From CALMEH01 sp964548225 (lineage in GTDB: Bacteria; Acidobacteriota; Blastocatellia; Pyrinomonadales; Pyrinomonadaceae), in the NCBI GenBank assembly GCA_964548225.1, contig CAZJQP010000021.1, forward strand, positions 1 through 59,830: a stretch of 59,830 bases of DNA, given 5' to 3'. The notes under the pieces were generated by a model, which worked only from the letters and a program-made list of their open reading frames with translations, made no database searches and was not told the origin of the DNA. The position numbers were made by a program, and so were the translations under genes. Shown here one piece after another: positions 32,766 to 41,380 of the stretch; position 1 is the stretch's first letter; each line of letters opens with the position of its first letter.

Positions 32766-32816
32766 TGGAAAATGGAAAATGGAAAAGAAATTTAATTTTC
32801 CATTTTCCATTTTCCA
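32766..32816. repeat. Heptanucleotide palindrome filling a convergent gap exactly
   Basis: Arms 32766-32786 and 32796-32816 are perfectly complementary over 21 bp (three TGGAAAA words) with a nine-base loop. The left arm starts the base after the tryptophan dioxygenase stop and the right arm ends the base before the stop of the convergent glycosidase gene: the palindrome is the whole intergenic region. Confidence 0.93.
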
Positions 32817-34265
32817 CTAATTTGATGTATTTCCCAATCTATCAACACTCGTAACAATTATTTGTTCGATTTTTCTTTCAGCCGAAAGCGAAATTGATTT
32901 TTGCGATGCGGGCAAAACCGAATAATTCCAGCCGTTTTTGTCTTTCACATAAACGACAAACCAAAACGCTTTTCGTGTTCCGTTTTCCGTCCAATTTGCG
33001 CGGACGAGTTTTTCATCACGCGAGATTTTTACTTTTGGTGCGCGAATTTTTTGAGTTTTTATCCACGCGGACAGCGGAATTATCGCATCACGTTGATAAA
33101 CTTTTTCGTGCAAAGATTTTTGAATTTCGTCCGCGTTGTTTCGCAAAGATTTGAAGCTGAATTGAATATTTCCGTTCGTTTGCTGAATTTCGCGTGTCAG
33201 CTTGATTTGATTGACGATTTCCTGTGCGCTGAAATTTTCGTTTGAATTGTAAAGTTTATAAGTTCCGATTCCCGCCCAAACGTGGCGTTTTTTGAGATTT
33301 TTTGTTTCCCAAAATTTCAACAGAAGCGGAAATTCTCTATTCGGACGGTCAATTTTCCAATAAAGTTGCGGGACAAAATAATCAATCGTGCCTTCTTGAA
33401 GCCAATGTTCCGCGTCGGCGTAAAGCTGATTGAAATTAATATCCTGCACACCAATCGGCGAAATTCCATACATAATTTCGGGCTTGATTTTTTTGATTTC
33501 GCTTCCGACCGAGTTAATAAAATTATTAACGTGCATCCGCCGCCAAGTGTCGCGTTTGAGCGGGATTCGCTTTTTTCCGTTGCCGCTCATTTTCATTGCT
33601 GTCTGCACATATTTGCGGTAATTTTCGTCGTCGGGAAATTCGATTTTCTCACCGTTCGCGTCTTTTTCGGGATACGGATAAAAATAATCGTCAAAATGCA
33701 CGCCGTCAATGTCATAGCGTTTCACCACATCCAAAACAACGCTCAAAGAATATTGCTGAACCTCATAATCGCTTGGGTCAAGCCACAGATATTTCCCGTA
33801 TTTTCTGACCAAATCAGGACGGCGTTTTGAAATATGATTTTCCGAAACAGTCTTTGCCGCCGGATGATAGGCGCGATACGGATTAAACCAAGCGTGAACC
33901 AAAATCCCGCGATTGTGTGCTTCTTCCGTAATAAATTTCAACGGGTCAAAAGCCTGCGATTTGCCCATTTTTCCTGTTAAAAATTCCGACCAAGGCTCAA
34001 TGTTCGACTGATAAACCGCATCGCACATCGGGCGCACTTGAAAAATCACGGCATTCATCTTTAAAGATTTAGCAAGTTCCAAATCTTGAATAATTTCGTC
34101 TTTTTGCTGTTGAATTGTGAGATTTTTCTTTGTTGGAAAATCAATATTATCAACCGTGGCAATCCAAACAGAGCGAAATTCGCGTTCGATTTGCGGCAGA
34201 TTTTGAGCGTAGGCGGAAATTATTATCGGGAAAAAGAAAATGGTAATAAAAATTAGGCGAAACAT
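32817..34265 (-). CDS. GHL10-type glycoside hydrolase-like secreted protein
   Basis: A 482-residue exported protein (signal peptide about 1-20, FRLIFITIFFFPIIISAYAQ). The TIM-barrel region matches GHL10/YngK-type proteins: EFRSVWIATVDNIDFPT, LKMNAVIFQVRPMCDAVY, GILVHAWFNPYRAYHP, YDIDGVHFDDYFYPYP with two acidic residues, and QLYWKIDRPNREFPLLLKFW. The C-terminus (about 385-482) looks like a fibronectin/Ig-type domain (VKISRDEKLVRANWTENG). The substrate is unknown; peptidoglycan- or polysaccharide-directed activity has been suggested for the family. Confidence 0.85.
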   Translation of the reverse strand: MFRLIFITIFFFPIIISAYAQNLPQIEREFRSVWIATVDNIDFPTKKNLTIQQQKDEIIQDLELAKSLKMNAVIFQVRPMCDAVYQSNIEPWSEFLTGKMGKSQAFDPLKFITEEAHNRGILVHAWFNPYRAYHPAAKTVSENHISKRRPDLVRKYGKYLWLDPSDYEVQQYSLSVVLDVVKRYDIDGVHFDDYFYPYPEKDANGEKIEFPDDENYRKYVQTAMKMSGNGKKRIPLKRDTWRRMHVNNFINSVGSEIKKIKPEIMYGISPIGVQDINFNQLYADAEHWLQEGTIDYFVPQLYWKIDRPNREFPLLLKFWETKNLKKRHVWAGIGTYKLYNSNENFSAQEIVNQIKLTREIQQTNGNIQFSFKSLRNNADEIQKSLHEKVYQRDAIIPLSAWIKTQKIRAPKVKISRDEKLVRANWTENGTRKAFWFVVYVKDKNGWNYSVLPASQKSISLSAERKIEQIIVTSVDRLGNTSN

Positions 34266-34289
34266 TTTGATAACGGATTTTTTACATTC

Positions 34290-34374
34290 GGAATAGTCGA
34301 GAGCGAATAGTTTATAGCTGTTAATTGCTTCCGCATTTCGTTATCAGCTATAGGCTATTCGCTCTTGGCTATTC
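34290..34374. repeat. Imperfect 35-bp inverted repeat
   Basis: Arms 34290-34325 and 34341-34374 (GGAATAGTCGAGAGCGAATAG and its complement words) pair with few mismatches around a 15-base loop. It lies between the glycosidase start and the stop of the upstream membrane-anchored protein on the same strand, so it probably terminates the latter. Confidence 0.75.
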
Positions 34375-34404
34375 CAAAAATTATTTTTTAACTGCTGAAA
34401 ATTT

Positions 34405-35001
34405 TCAGTGCAAACAATGCGGCTCATAATAAGCAAAATCGCCACTCATTTGGGCAACTTTCTTACCTTTGATGTATTTTTGCAGAGTTCCGCGCAAAAT
34501 TTCTTCGCCGTTTTCGCCGGAAGTTTTATTTTTGAAGAAAAACCCTTCAAAACGATATTCGATACCTTTGAGTTTTTTGGTTTTGAACTTTACTTTGTCG
34601 TTTTCAATGGTAACCGAAACACCTTCGGCAAATCCTTCATCAATATCTTCACTTAAAGTTGTATAAATTCCCGCACTAACCTCAACTGATTTGCTTGGTA
34701 TTTCTTCTTCAAACTCGAAGGATAGCTTCGACAGCAGAATCATACTCACTTCGGGCATTTTGTTGTTATTTTCAAGCGAATACCAGCCGGAAAAATTGTT
34801 TTTGTCGTTATTTTGATAAGAAATTTCTTCTTGCGAAGTTTCAAAAATTTCGGGTTTTACCGTTTTTGATTCTTCAATTTTTACCGTCTCAACCGATGGC
34901 ACGGAAACGAATTGATATTTCACCAGATAGATTTTCGCGGCGAAAACTCCAACGAAAAACGCAAGCGTTGCGACCAATAAACCGAGCAATGATTTTTTCA
35001 T
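34405..35001 (-). CDS. Membrane-anchored protein of unknown function
   Basis: A 198-residue protein with one N-terminal membrane helix or uncleaved signal (LLGLLVATLAFFVGVFAAKIYL) and an extracytoplasmic remainder. The latter has an acidic linker (about 35-65, VKIEESKTVKPEIFETSQEE) and a beta-rich domain (about 68-190) with FSGWYSLEN and YRFEGFFFKNKTSGE. It ends in DFAYYEPHCLH. No family recognised. Flanked by inverted repeats on both sides and probably transcribed alone. Confidence 0.6.
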   Translation of the reverse strand: MKKSLLGLLVATLAFFVGVFAAKIYLVKYQFVSVPSVETVKIEESKTVKPEIFETSQEEISYQNNDKNNFSGWYSLENNNKMPEVSMILLSKLSFEFEEEIPSKSVEVSAGIYTTLSEDIDEGFAEGVSVTIENDKVKFKTKKLKGIEYRFEGFFFKNKTSGENGEEILRGTLQKYIKGKKVAQMSGDFAYYEPHCLH

Positions 35002-35011
35002 AATATTTCTT

Positions 35012-35122
35012 GTCGGAACAGTAAGCGGTAGCGACCTTTTTTCTTTTGTTTTTCGTCAAAACAACCCGAAGAAACTTAAAAGGTTTGCTTTAAACAAGGC
35101 TGCTACCGCCTGCCGTTCCGAC
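35012..35122. repeat. Inverted repeat with AGCGGTAGC core
   Basis: The 27-base arms 35012-35038 and 35096-35122 are complementary with about six mismatches, share the core GCGGTAGC and enclose about 57 bases. The region (35002-35259) is the divergent gap between the membrane-anchored protein and the 5'-nucleotidase; apart from this repeat I see no clear promoter. Confidence 0.8.
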
Positions 35123-35259
35123 TTTTAACCTCTTAAGCGAAATTTACTCTTGATTTGCGCCAAAGTCAAGAATTTTTTTCGCGGCGTGAAGATACCAAAT
35201 TTTTGCGAAAAAAAGTATAATCAAACCGTTATAAACATTTCAATTTTCGGAGATTTTCA

Positions 35260-36768
35260 ATGCGTCCGTTACGACTTATTTTTTTGCTTTTAATCTTTTC
35301 GCTTTCCGTTTTCGCGCAGAATGTTCAGGTTACGTTTTTGCACGTCAACGACGTTTATCAATTTATGCCGGTTGACGGCGGGAAACGCGGCGGATTGGCG
35401 AGGCTTTTGACGTTGAAGAATCGAATCAAAGCCGAAAATCCCAACACAATTTTCACGCTCGGCGGTGATACGCTTTCGCCTTCGGTCGAGACGCGCACAT
35501 ACAAAGGCGCACAGATGATTGACGCTTGGAATGCGGTTGGGATTGATTTGGCGGTTTTCGGAAATCACGAGTTCGATGTCAAAACCGACATTCTTTTGCA
35601 ACGAATGAAGGAATCAAAATTTCAATGGATCGGCGCAAATGTGATTGACACGAAGACGAACAAAATCTTCGCTGACACGCCGCCATATATAATTAAAGAA
35701 TTCAATGGCATCAAAATTGGAATTATCGGTTTTCTACTTCCCGAAACGAAGCAAACTTCTTCAATGGAAGAAAGTCTGATCGTTACGGATTTCTGTTCGA
35801 CGGCGAAAAAATTGGTCAAAAAAATGCGGAAGAAAGAAAAAGTCAGTGCGGTTGTCGGCTTAACGCATCTTTCAATGACGCAAGATAAAGAACTCGCTAA
35901 ATGCGCCGATTTCGATTTGATTTTGGGCGGACACGAACACACACTTTTGCAATCAAGTTCAAACGGCACGCCGATTTTCAAAATGACGGCTGATGCGCGT
36001 GAATTGGGAAGATTTAATTTGAATTTCAACGCGCAAACGAAACGCTTTGAAAGTTTGGATTGGGAAATCATTCTCGTAACGGACGAAATAAAAGACGCAC
36101 CCGAATTTAATTGGGTTTTTGAAAAATACAAAGCCTTGCTCGAACAATTAGTCGTGCCGGTTGGTGCAACTTCGGTTCAATTGGATGCGCTTTCATTCTC
36201 AAACCGCACGAAGGAAACAAACATCGGAAATTTTATCGCCGACACATACCGCAACGCCGTCGGTGCGGACATCGGTTTTGTCAACGGCGGCTCGATTCGC
36301 GCCGATTTGACTTATAATGCCGGAGTTTTGACAAAACGCGATGTGCTTTCGATTCTGCCGTTCAATAACGCCGTCGTCAAAGTCGAAATCACAGGCGCAT
36401 TGCTTAAAGAAATTCTCGAACACGCCGTCGCTCGAAGCGGCAAAGGCGAAGACAACGAACCGGGAAGATTTCCGCAGGTTTCCGGCTTGAGCTTTTCATT
36501 CGACACAACAAAAGCAGTCGGCAGCCGCGTTACGGAAATAAAAGTCGGTGGCACGACAGTCGAAGCAAATAAAATTTATACATTGGCAACTTCCGACTTT
36601 TTAGTTTCAAAAGGTGGCGACGGTTACACGATGTTTGCCAAGGGAAAACTCTTATCCGACGGCTCAAACGCGCCGAAAGACTCCGATTTACTCGAAAAAG
36701 CCATTAAAGATTCGCCAAACGCGACAATTTCGCCACGTCTTGAAAATCGAATCGTAAAAATTAAATAG
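35260..36768 (+). CDS. Periplasmic 5'-nucleotidase / 2',3'-cyclic phosphodiesterase family
   Basis: A 502-residue secreted metallophosphatase (signal peptide about 1-19, MRPLRLIFLLLIFSLSVFAQ). Metallophosphoesterase domain (20-290): FLHVNDVYQF (first metal Asp region), LGGDTLSPS, FGNHEFDV and ILGGHEHT, all metal ligands. The C-terminal 5'-nucleotidase domain (about 300-500) has GNFIADTYRNAVGADIGFVNGGSIRADL and LPFNNAVVKVEITG. It would dephosphorylate extracellular nucleotides for uptake. A ribosome binding site TTCGGAG precedes the ATG. Followed after 51 bp by the CDF gene on the same strand. Confidence 0.92.
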   Translation: MRPLRLIFLLLIFSLSVFAQNVQVTFLHVNDVYQFMPVDGGKRGGLARLLTLKNRIKAENPNTIFTLGGDTLSPSVETRTYKGAQMIDAWNAVGIDLAVFGNHEFDVKTDILLQRMKESKFQWIGANVIDTKTNKIFADTPPYIIKEFNGIKIGIIGFLLPETKQTSSMEESLIVTDFCSTAKKLVKKMRKKEKVSAVVGLTHLSMTQDKELAKCADFDLILGGHEHTLLQSSSNGTPIFKMTADARELGRFNLNFNAQTKRFESLDWEIILVTDEIKDAPEFNWVFEKYKALLEQLVVPVGATSVQLDALSFSNRTKETNIGNFIADTYRNAVGADIGFVNGGSIRADLTYNAGVLTKRDVLSILPFNNAVVKVEITGALLKEILEHAVARSGKGEDNEPGRFPQVSGLSFSFDTTKAVGSRVTEIKVGGTTVEANKIYTLATSDFLVSKGGDGYTMFAKGKLLSDGSNAPKDSDLLEKAIKDSPNATISPRLENRIVKIK

Positions 36769-36819
36769 ATTGTATTTTTGACAGAGTTTTTTTGAGAATA
36801 AATCTCCGAAAATTAACTA

Positions 36820-37689
36820 ATGGAAAGAGAAAATCTGACTCGTTTTGCGTGGCTTTCGATTGCGGCGGCAGTCGTAACCATCGCGCTTAAATCGGCAGCC
36901 TATTGGTTCACGGGTTCGGTCGGTTTATTGTCAGATGCGCTCGAATCGCTGATAAATCTGGCGGCGGCGATTGTCGCGCTTCTCACTTTGCGAATTGCCG
37001 CGCAACCGGCGGACGAAGAACACGCTTTCGGACACGACAAAGCCGAGTATTTTTCGAGCGGCATCGAAGGAACATTGATTTTTCTTGCGGCTTTGAGCAT
37101 TTCTTACACGGCTGTCAATCGTTTGTTGATGCCGCAACCGCTTGAACAACTCGGCATCGGTTTAATTGTTTCGGGCGTAGCGACCGTGTTTAATTTCATT
37201 GTTGCGCGGATTTTAATTAGAGTCGGAAAAGACCATCATTCGCTCGTTCTCGAAGCCGACGGACATCATTTGATGACCGATGTTTGGACATCAATCGGTG
37301 TGGTTATGGGTGTCGGTTTGGTCAGTTTGACAGGTTGGCTTCGGCTTGATCCGATTGTGGCGATTCTTGTTGCCGTCAACATTATTTGGACTGGTTTCAG
37401 TTTAATTAAACGCTCGGTTTTGGGCTTAATGGACACGGCGGTTGTGCCGGAAATTCAAATTATTGCGGAAGAAGTATTGAAAACACACGCTGCCCGCACA
37501 GGCATCACCTACGAAAATTTTCGTTCGCGCCAATCGGGGGCAAAAAAATTCTTTTATGTTGACATTCAATTTCCCAATGATTGGTCAATCTATAAAGTCC
37601 ACAAAATTGCCGACCAAATCGAACAGGAAATCAGCGAAAAAGTTCCGAATTCTACCGTCTTTACGCATCTCGAACCTTTTGACAAATAA
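36820..37689 (+). CDS. Cation diffusion facilitator (CDF) family metal transporter
   Basis: A 289-residue divalent-metal/proton antiporter (zinc, iron or similar export). Site A reads LLSDALESL on helix 2 (D..E in place of the more common D..D) and HHLMTDVWTS on helix 5 (H..D), a plausible tetrahedral metal site. A cytoplasmic loop with HAFGHDKAEYFSS and the C-terminal metal-sensing domain (about 205-289) are present. Length and six-helix plan are normal. It converges with DUF2277 with no bases between stop codons. Metal specificity cannot be read. Confidence 0.9.
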   Translation: MERENLTRFAWLSIAAAVVTIALKSAAYWFTGSVGLLSDALESLINLAAAIVALLTLRIAAQPADEEHAFGHDKAEYFSSGIEGTLIFLAALSISYTAVNRLLMPQPLEQLGIGLIVSGVATVFNFIVARILIRVGKDHHSLVLEADGHHLMTDVWTSIGVVMGVGLVSLTGWLRLDPIVAILVAVNIIWTGFSLIKRSVLGLMDTAVVPEIQIIAEEVLKTHAARTGITYENFRSRQSGAKKFFYVDIQFPNDWSIYKVHKIADQIEQEISEKVPNSTVFTHLEPFDK

Positions 37690-37962
37690 CTAAACCTTGC
37701 CGAATCTTTGCCGATTGCGAGTCTGTGCTTTTGCCCGTTCGACTTCGCGGTCTTTCGGCGGCGCATTCGTAACAAGCGCGTCCAACAGACTTTTTGAAAC
37801 ATTCGTAATCTCATCAATCGCCGTTTCAAAAGCCGCTTGATTCACCGCAGAAGGTTTCTGAAAACCGCTTACCTTTCGCACAAACTGAATCGCCGCCGCC
37901 CGAATTTCTTCATCGGTTGCGGGCGGCGCGAAATTGTGTAATTGTTTGATGTTTCGGCACAT
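37690..37962 (-). CDS. DUF2277 family protein
   Basis: A 90-residue protein of the DUF2277 family, beginning with the hallmark MCRNIKQLHNFAPPATDEEIRAAA and containing QFVRKVSGFQKPS; the C-terminus is basic. Function unknown; small cytoplasmic. Its stop codon directly abuts that of the CDF transporter on the other strand. Confidence 0.88.
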   Translation of the reverse strand: MCRNIKQLHNFAPPATDEEIRAAAIQFVRKVSGFQKPSAVNQAAFETAIDEITNVSKSLLDALVTNAPPKDREVERAKAQTRNRQRFGKV

Positions 37963-38042
37963 AAATTATAAAAGTCCGATAAATTTTAGCCGGTCGTTCT
38001 CTGCTGAAACTTACGACAAACCAAAGTTTATCCGACTTCTTT

Positions 38043-38378
38043 TTGTTTTTCTTCGTCCGACAGCTGTTTTTCTCTATCCGTTACTTGTTTTTCTCTATCC
38101 GTTACTTGTTTTTCCGTATCAGATAGTTGTTTTTTTCTATCCGTCATCTGTTTTTCTCTGTCAGATAGTTGTTTTTCTCTATCCGTTATCTGTTTTTCCC
38201 CATCCGACATCTGTTTTTCCGCAACCGATAGCTGTTTTTTTGTATCCGTTACTTGTTTTTCTGTATCCGTCATCTGTTTTTCTTCGTCAGATTACGGTTT
38301 TTTCGTGTCAGTCAGTTGTTTTTCCGCAACTGTCGGCTGTTTTTGTTCGTCTGACGTTTGTTTTTCCGCATCCGTCTG
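38043..38378 (-). repeat. Sixteen 21-bp repeats encoding TDxEKQ heptapeptides
   Basis: Exactly sixteen 21-bp units on the minus strand encode heptads such as VTDREKQ, LSDTEKQ and MTDRKKQ. The first four are inside the upstream gene (residues 303-330); unit 5 begins with TAA, and the other eleven lie beyond that stop in the same frame, followed by KEVG and a second stop at 38028-38030. The units resemble those at 14652-14882. Confidence 0.92.
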
Positions 38379-39284
38379 CGGTTTTTCCTTCCCGCAATCC
38401 GTGCATTCTTCGACAACAACCGTCTGCGTTTTAGTCGAATTGATTCCACTACCGTCATTCGCGCCGGCTGTAATTGTATAAGTTCCCGGCTCAACACCTG
38501 CCAAATCCCAAAAGACTTTTGCACCGTTTCCAATAATCTTTCCGCCCGAAATTTCGTAATTGTAAGTTAAAGGATCATTTTCTTTGTCAGTTGCAACGGT
38601 AGTTACGGAGATTTTTTTATTTCCGTCGGAACAACTATTTTCCGCGCCGTTGCAACCGATAAAAACTGTCGTTTTATCCAAAATCACATCATCAACCGTC
38701 GGCGGGCTATTGACCCAGGTGCATACAAACCTTGTGAGAACCTCAGAGTATCGGCTATCACCTGAAAGAATTTCTTCCGTATTTCCGTTATTGCACAATA
38801 GAGGAATTTTAGAATTGGCGGGAAAAAGATGGATACTCTCGATTTCTTCGTCATAAATCTTAAAAACGATTCCGAGAATTTCGTTGTGATAAGTATAATC
38901 TTCAGGAAATTCTTCACGCTTGATTTCTTTTGTAAAACCCGAAAAATCGTAGCGAAAATTTTCAACTTCTATGTCGTTTTCGGGTTCAATCACGACTTTC
39001 GTAACAATCCATTCGCCAACATTCCAATATTCTTCATCATTCGAACAATCGCCCCGTGCAAAGGTAACTTCGATTTCCGCGTTATCGTTGGAAAAAATTT
39101 GAGTGTAACTTTCGTTATCGTCTTCGTCATACTCAAAACCTGCCAAAATACGTTTGACATCTTCGCGGTTCGATTCGAGAAGTTTTATTTCCCGCGCTTT
39201 ATCCAATTCCGCAAGCGGCGATTTGGCAAACACAAAGCCACATAAAGCCAAATTTAGCACTATCAGAAGAATTACTCTTTTCAT
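38292..39284 (-). CDS. Secreted protein with PKD/Ig-like domain and truncated heptapeptide tail
   Basis: A 330-residue protein with a signal peptide (about 1-20, KRVILLIVLNLALCGFVFA). The N-terminal domain (about 25-195) is acidic and unrecognised (AREIKLLESNREDVKRIL, TYHNEILGIVFKIYDEE). Residues about 200-290 look like a cadherin/PKD-type beta-sandwich (SPPTVDDVILDKTTVFIGC, LTYNYEISGGKII, PGTYTITAGANDGSG), and a Cys pair follows. The tail is four TDxEKQ heptads and then a TAA. The frame continues for 87 more codons of heptads (38028-38291), so the ancestral or read-through product would be about 417 residues. Function unknown; possibly a surface protein with a charged stalk. Confidence 0.7.
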   Translation of the reverse strand: MKRVILLIVLNLALCGFVFAKSPLAELDKAREIKLLESNREDVKRILAGFEYDEDDNESYTQIFSNDNAEIEVTFARGDCSNDEEYWNVGEWIVTKVVIEPENDIEVENFRYDFSGFTKEIKREEFPEDYTYHNEILGIVFKIYDEEIESIHLFPANSKIPLLCNNGNTEEILSGDSRYSEVLTRFVCTWVNSPPTVDDVILDKTTVFIGCNGAENSCSDGNKKISVTTVATDKENDPLTYNYEISGGKIIGNGAKVFWDLAGVEPGTYTITAGANDGSGINSTKTQTVVVEECTDCGKEKPQTDAEKQTSDEQKQPTVAEKQLTDTKKP

Positions 39285-39310
39285 ACTCGCTCTTTTCGGC
39301 TTATTTTATG

Positions 39311-41113
39311 CTAACTTTCATTAACCTTCAAAACCGCGAGAAACGCTTCTTGCGGGATTTCTACTCTGCCGACTTTTTTCATTCGTTTTTTGCCTTCTTT
39401 TTGTTTTTCGAGCAGTTTTCTCTTTCTGGAAATGTCGCCGCCGTAGCATTTTGCCGTAACATTTTTGCCCATCGCTTTGACGGTTTCGCGGGCGATGATT
39501 TTACTGCCGATGGCGGCTTGGATGGCGACTTCAAACATCTGGCGCGGGATTAGTTCCTTCATTTTTGCGGTAACTAATTTGCCTTTGGCTTCGGAGGTTT
39601 TGCGGTGCAGAACCAATGAAAGCGCGTCCACAGGTTCGCCTGAAACTAAAACGTCGAGTTTGACGAGATCGCTTTGTTTGTAGTCGGAAAAATGATAATC
39701 GAGCGAAGCATAACCGCGTGAAACCGATTTTAATCTGTCATAAAAATCTAAAACGATTTCGTTGAGCGGCAGTTCATAAACGAGCATTACGCGGTTTTCC
39801 GTGATGTATTCAAACTTTTTCTGTGTGCCGCGTTTTTCATCAAGCAAAGGCAAGATTCCGCCGAGAAAAGCATCGTTTGTCAAGATTGTCGCTTCGATAT
39901 ACGGTTCTTCGATTTTGGCAATTCTGCCTGTTTCGGGCATTTTCGATGGTGAATCAACTTCCGTCGTTTCGCCGTTGGTCGTCGTTACGCGATAACGCAC
40001 GCCGGGCGCGGTCGTGATTAAATCTAAATTAAATTCGCGCTCCAATCTTTCCTGAATGATTTCCATATGCAACAGCCCAAGAAATCCGCAACGGAAACCG
40101 AAACCGAGTGCGGTCGAACTTTCGGGTTCGTAGAAAAACGAAGCGTCATTCAAACGCAATTTGTCCATCGCGTCGCGCAAATCTTCGTATTGCGCCGAAT
40201 CTGTCGGATACAAACCTGCAAAAACCATCGGTTTGACTTCCTGAAAACCGGGAAAAGGTTCGGTCGTGGGGTTGGCGGCGGTCGTAATCGTGTCGCCGAT
40301 TTGCACGTCGGCAACCGTTTTGATTGAAGCGGTCAGAAATCCGACTTCGCCGACACTCAAACTATCAATCGGAGTCGGACGCGGACGATTTACGCCCAAA
40401 GTTTCAACAAGATATTCGCGTCCCGTGTTGAAAAATTTTATTTTTGTGCCTTTTTTAATTGATCCGTCAATCACGCGAAAAAGCACGATAACGCCGCGAT
40501 AACTGTCATACCAACTGTCGAAAATCAAGGCTTTGAAAGGCTTTTCGGAATCACCTTTCGGTGCGGGAATCTTATGAACGATTTGTTCAAGAATTTCGTC
40601 AACGCCGATGCCTGTTTTCGCAGACGCAAGCACCGCTTCGCTTGCGTCCAAACCAATGATGTTTTCGATTTGTTCTTTGATGCGGTCAGGTTCGGCAGAC
40701 GGCAAATCAATTTTGTTGAGAACGGGCAACAATTCCAAATCGTTTTCGAGCGCAAGATAAGTGTTTGCAAGCGTTTGCGCTTCAACGCCCTGCGATGCGT
40801 CAACAATCAACAACGCACCTTCACACGCCGAAAGCGAACGCGAAACTTCGTAAGAAAAATCAACGTGTCCGGGCGTGTCAATCAAATTCAAAACATAATT
40901 TTCGCCGTCTTTTGCTTTGTAATCGAGCCGAACAGCGTGAGCTTTAATCGTAATGCCGCGTTCGCGTTCCAAATCCATATCGTCAAGGAGTTGGGCTTCC
41001 ATATCACGTTCGGCAACTGCACCCGTCAATTGCAAAATTCTATCGGCAAGTGTTGATTTGCCGTGATCAATGTGCGCGATAATCGAAAAATTTCTGATTC
41101 TTTCAGGATTCAT
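39311..41113 (-). CDS. lepA: Elongation factor 4 (LepA)
   Basis: A 600-residue ribosomal back-translocase GTPase, from the ATG at 41113. G1 AHIDHGKST, G3 DTPGHVDF, G4 NKIDLPSA, then domains II and III as in EF-G, and the LepA-specific C-terminus (AKCYGGDISRKRKLLEKQKEGKKRMK). It lacks EF-G domain IV, as expected. Its upstream region contains a hairpin followed by a run of T on the same strand (41191-41219). It is divergent from the DUF4394 gene. Confidence 0.97.
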   Translation of the reverse strand: MNPERIRNFSIIAHIDHGKSTLADRILQLTGAVAERDMEAQLLDDMDLERERGITIKAHAVRLDYKAKDGENYVLNLIDTPGHVDFSYEVSRSLSACEGALLIVDASQGVEAQTLANTYLALENDLELLPVLNKIDLPSAEPDRIKEQIENIIGLDASEAVLASAKTGIGVDEILEQIVHKIPAPKGDSEKPFKALIFDSWYDSYRGVIVLFRVIDGSIKKGTKIKFFNTGREYLVETLGVNRPRPTPIDSLSVGEVGFLTASIKTVADVQIGDTITTAANPTTEPFPGFQEVKPMVFAGLYPTDSAQYEDLRDAMDKLRLNDASFFYEPESSTALGFGFRCGFLGLLHMEIIQERLEREFNLDLITTAPGVRYRVTTTNGETTEVDSPSKMPETGRIAKIEEPYIEATILTNDAFLGGILPLLDEKRGTQKKFEYITENRVMLVYELPLNEIVLDFYDRLKSVSRGYASLDYHFSDYKQSDLVKLDVLVSGEPVDALSLVLHRKTSEAKGKLVTAKMKELIPRQMFEVAIQAAIGSKIIARETVKAMGKNVTAKCYGGDISRKRKLLEKQKEGKKRMKKVGRVEIPQEAFLAVLKVNES

Positions 41114-41190
41114 AACTTCTTTGTTCAAATTTTCGGCAATAACCGAATAGATAACAATAACAAATTTTTGAGCAAATTCGCACCCGAAAA

Positions 41191-41219
41191 AAAAATCTTC
41201 ATTTTTCAAGAAGATTTTT
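41191..41219 (-). terminator. Hairpin with T-run upstream of lepA
   Basis: The 10-bp arms 41191-41200 and 41210-41219 (AAAAATCTTC / GAAGATTTTT) enclose nine bases. Read on the minus strand the stem is followed by about eight or nine T, the form of an intrinsic terminator, about 80 bp upstream of lepA. It could be a leader attenuator, or it may simply block antisense transcription. Confidence 0.5.
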
Positions 41220-41380
41220 ATCTTTTTTGAATCCGGTTCTCTCCGCAAGACGAATTTTGCGATACAAAACTGTTTATTTCCATTAGCAAGGAAATCAAAT
41301 ATCCGCGTTTTTAAGACACAAAACTTTATCTGACAGTTTTTCGAAAAGACAAGTTCTTAATTTTTTGGAGGTTAAAATTT

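Noticed and set aside
37934..38434. Plus-strand hydrophobic repeat protein opposite the TDxEKQ array
   Set aside because: It is the complement of the heptapeptide coding array; no signal or conserved sequence supports it.
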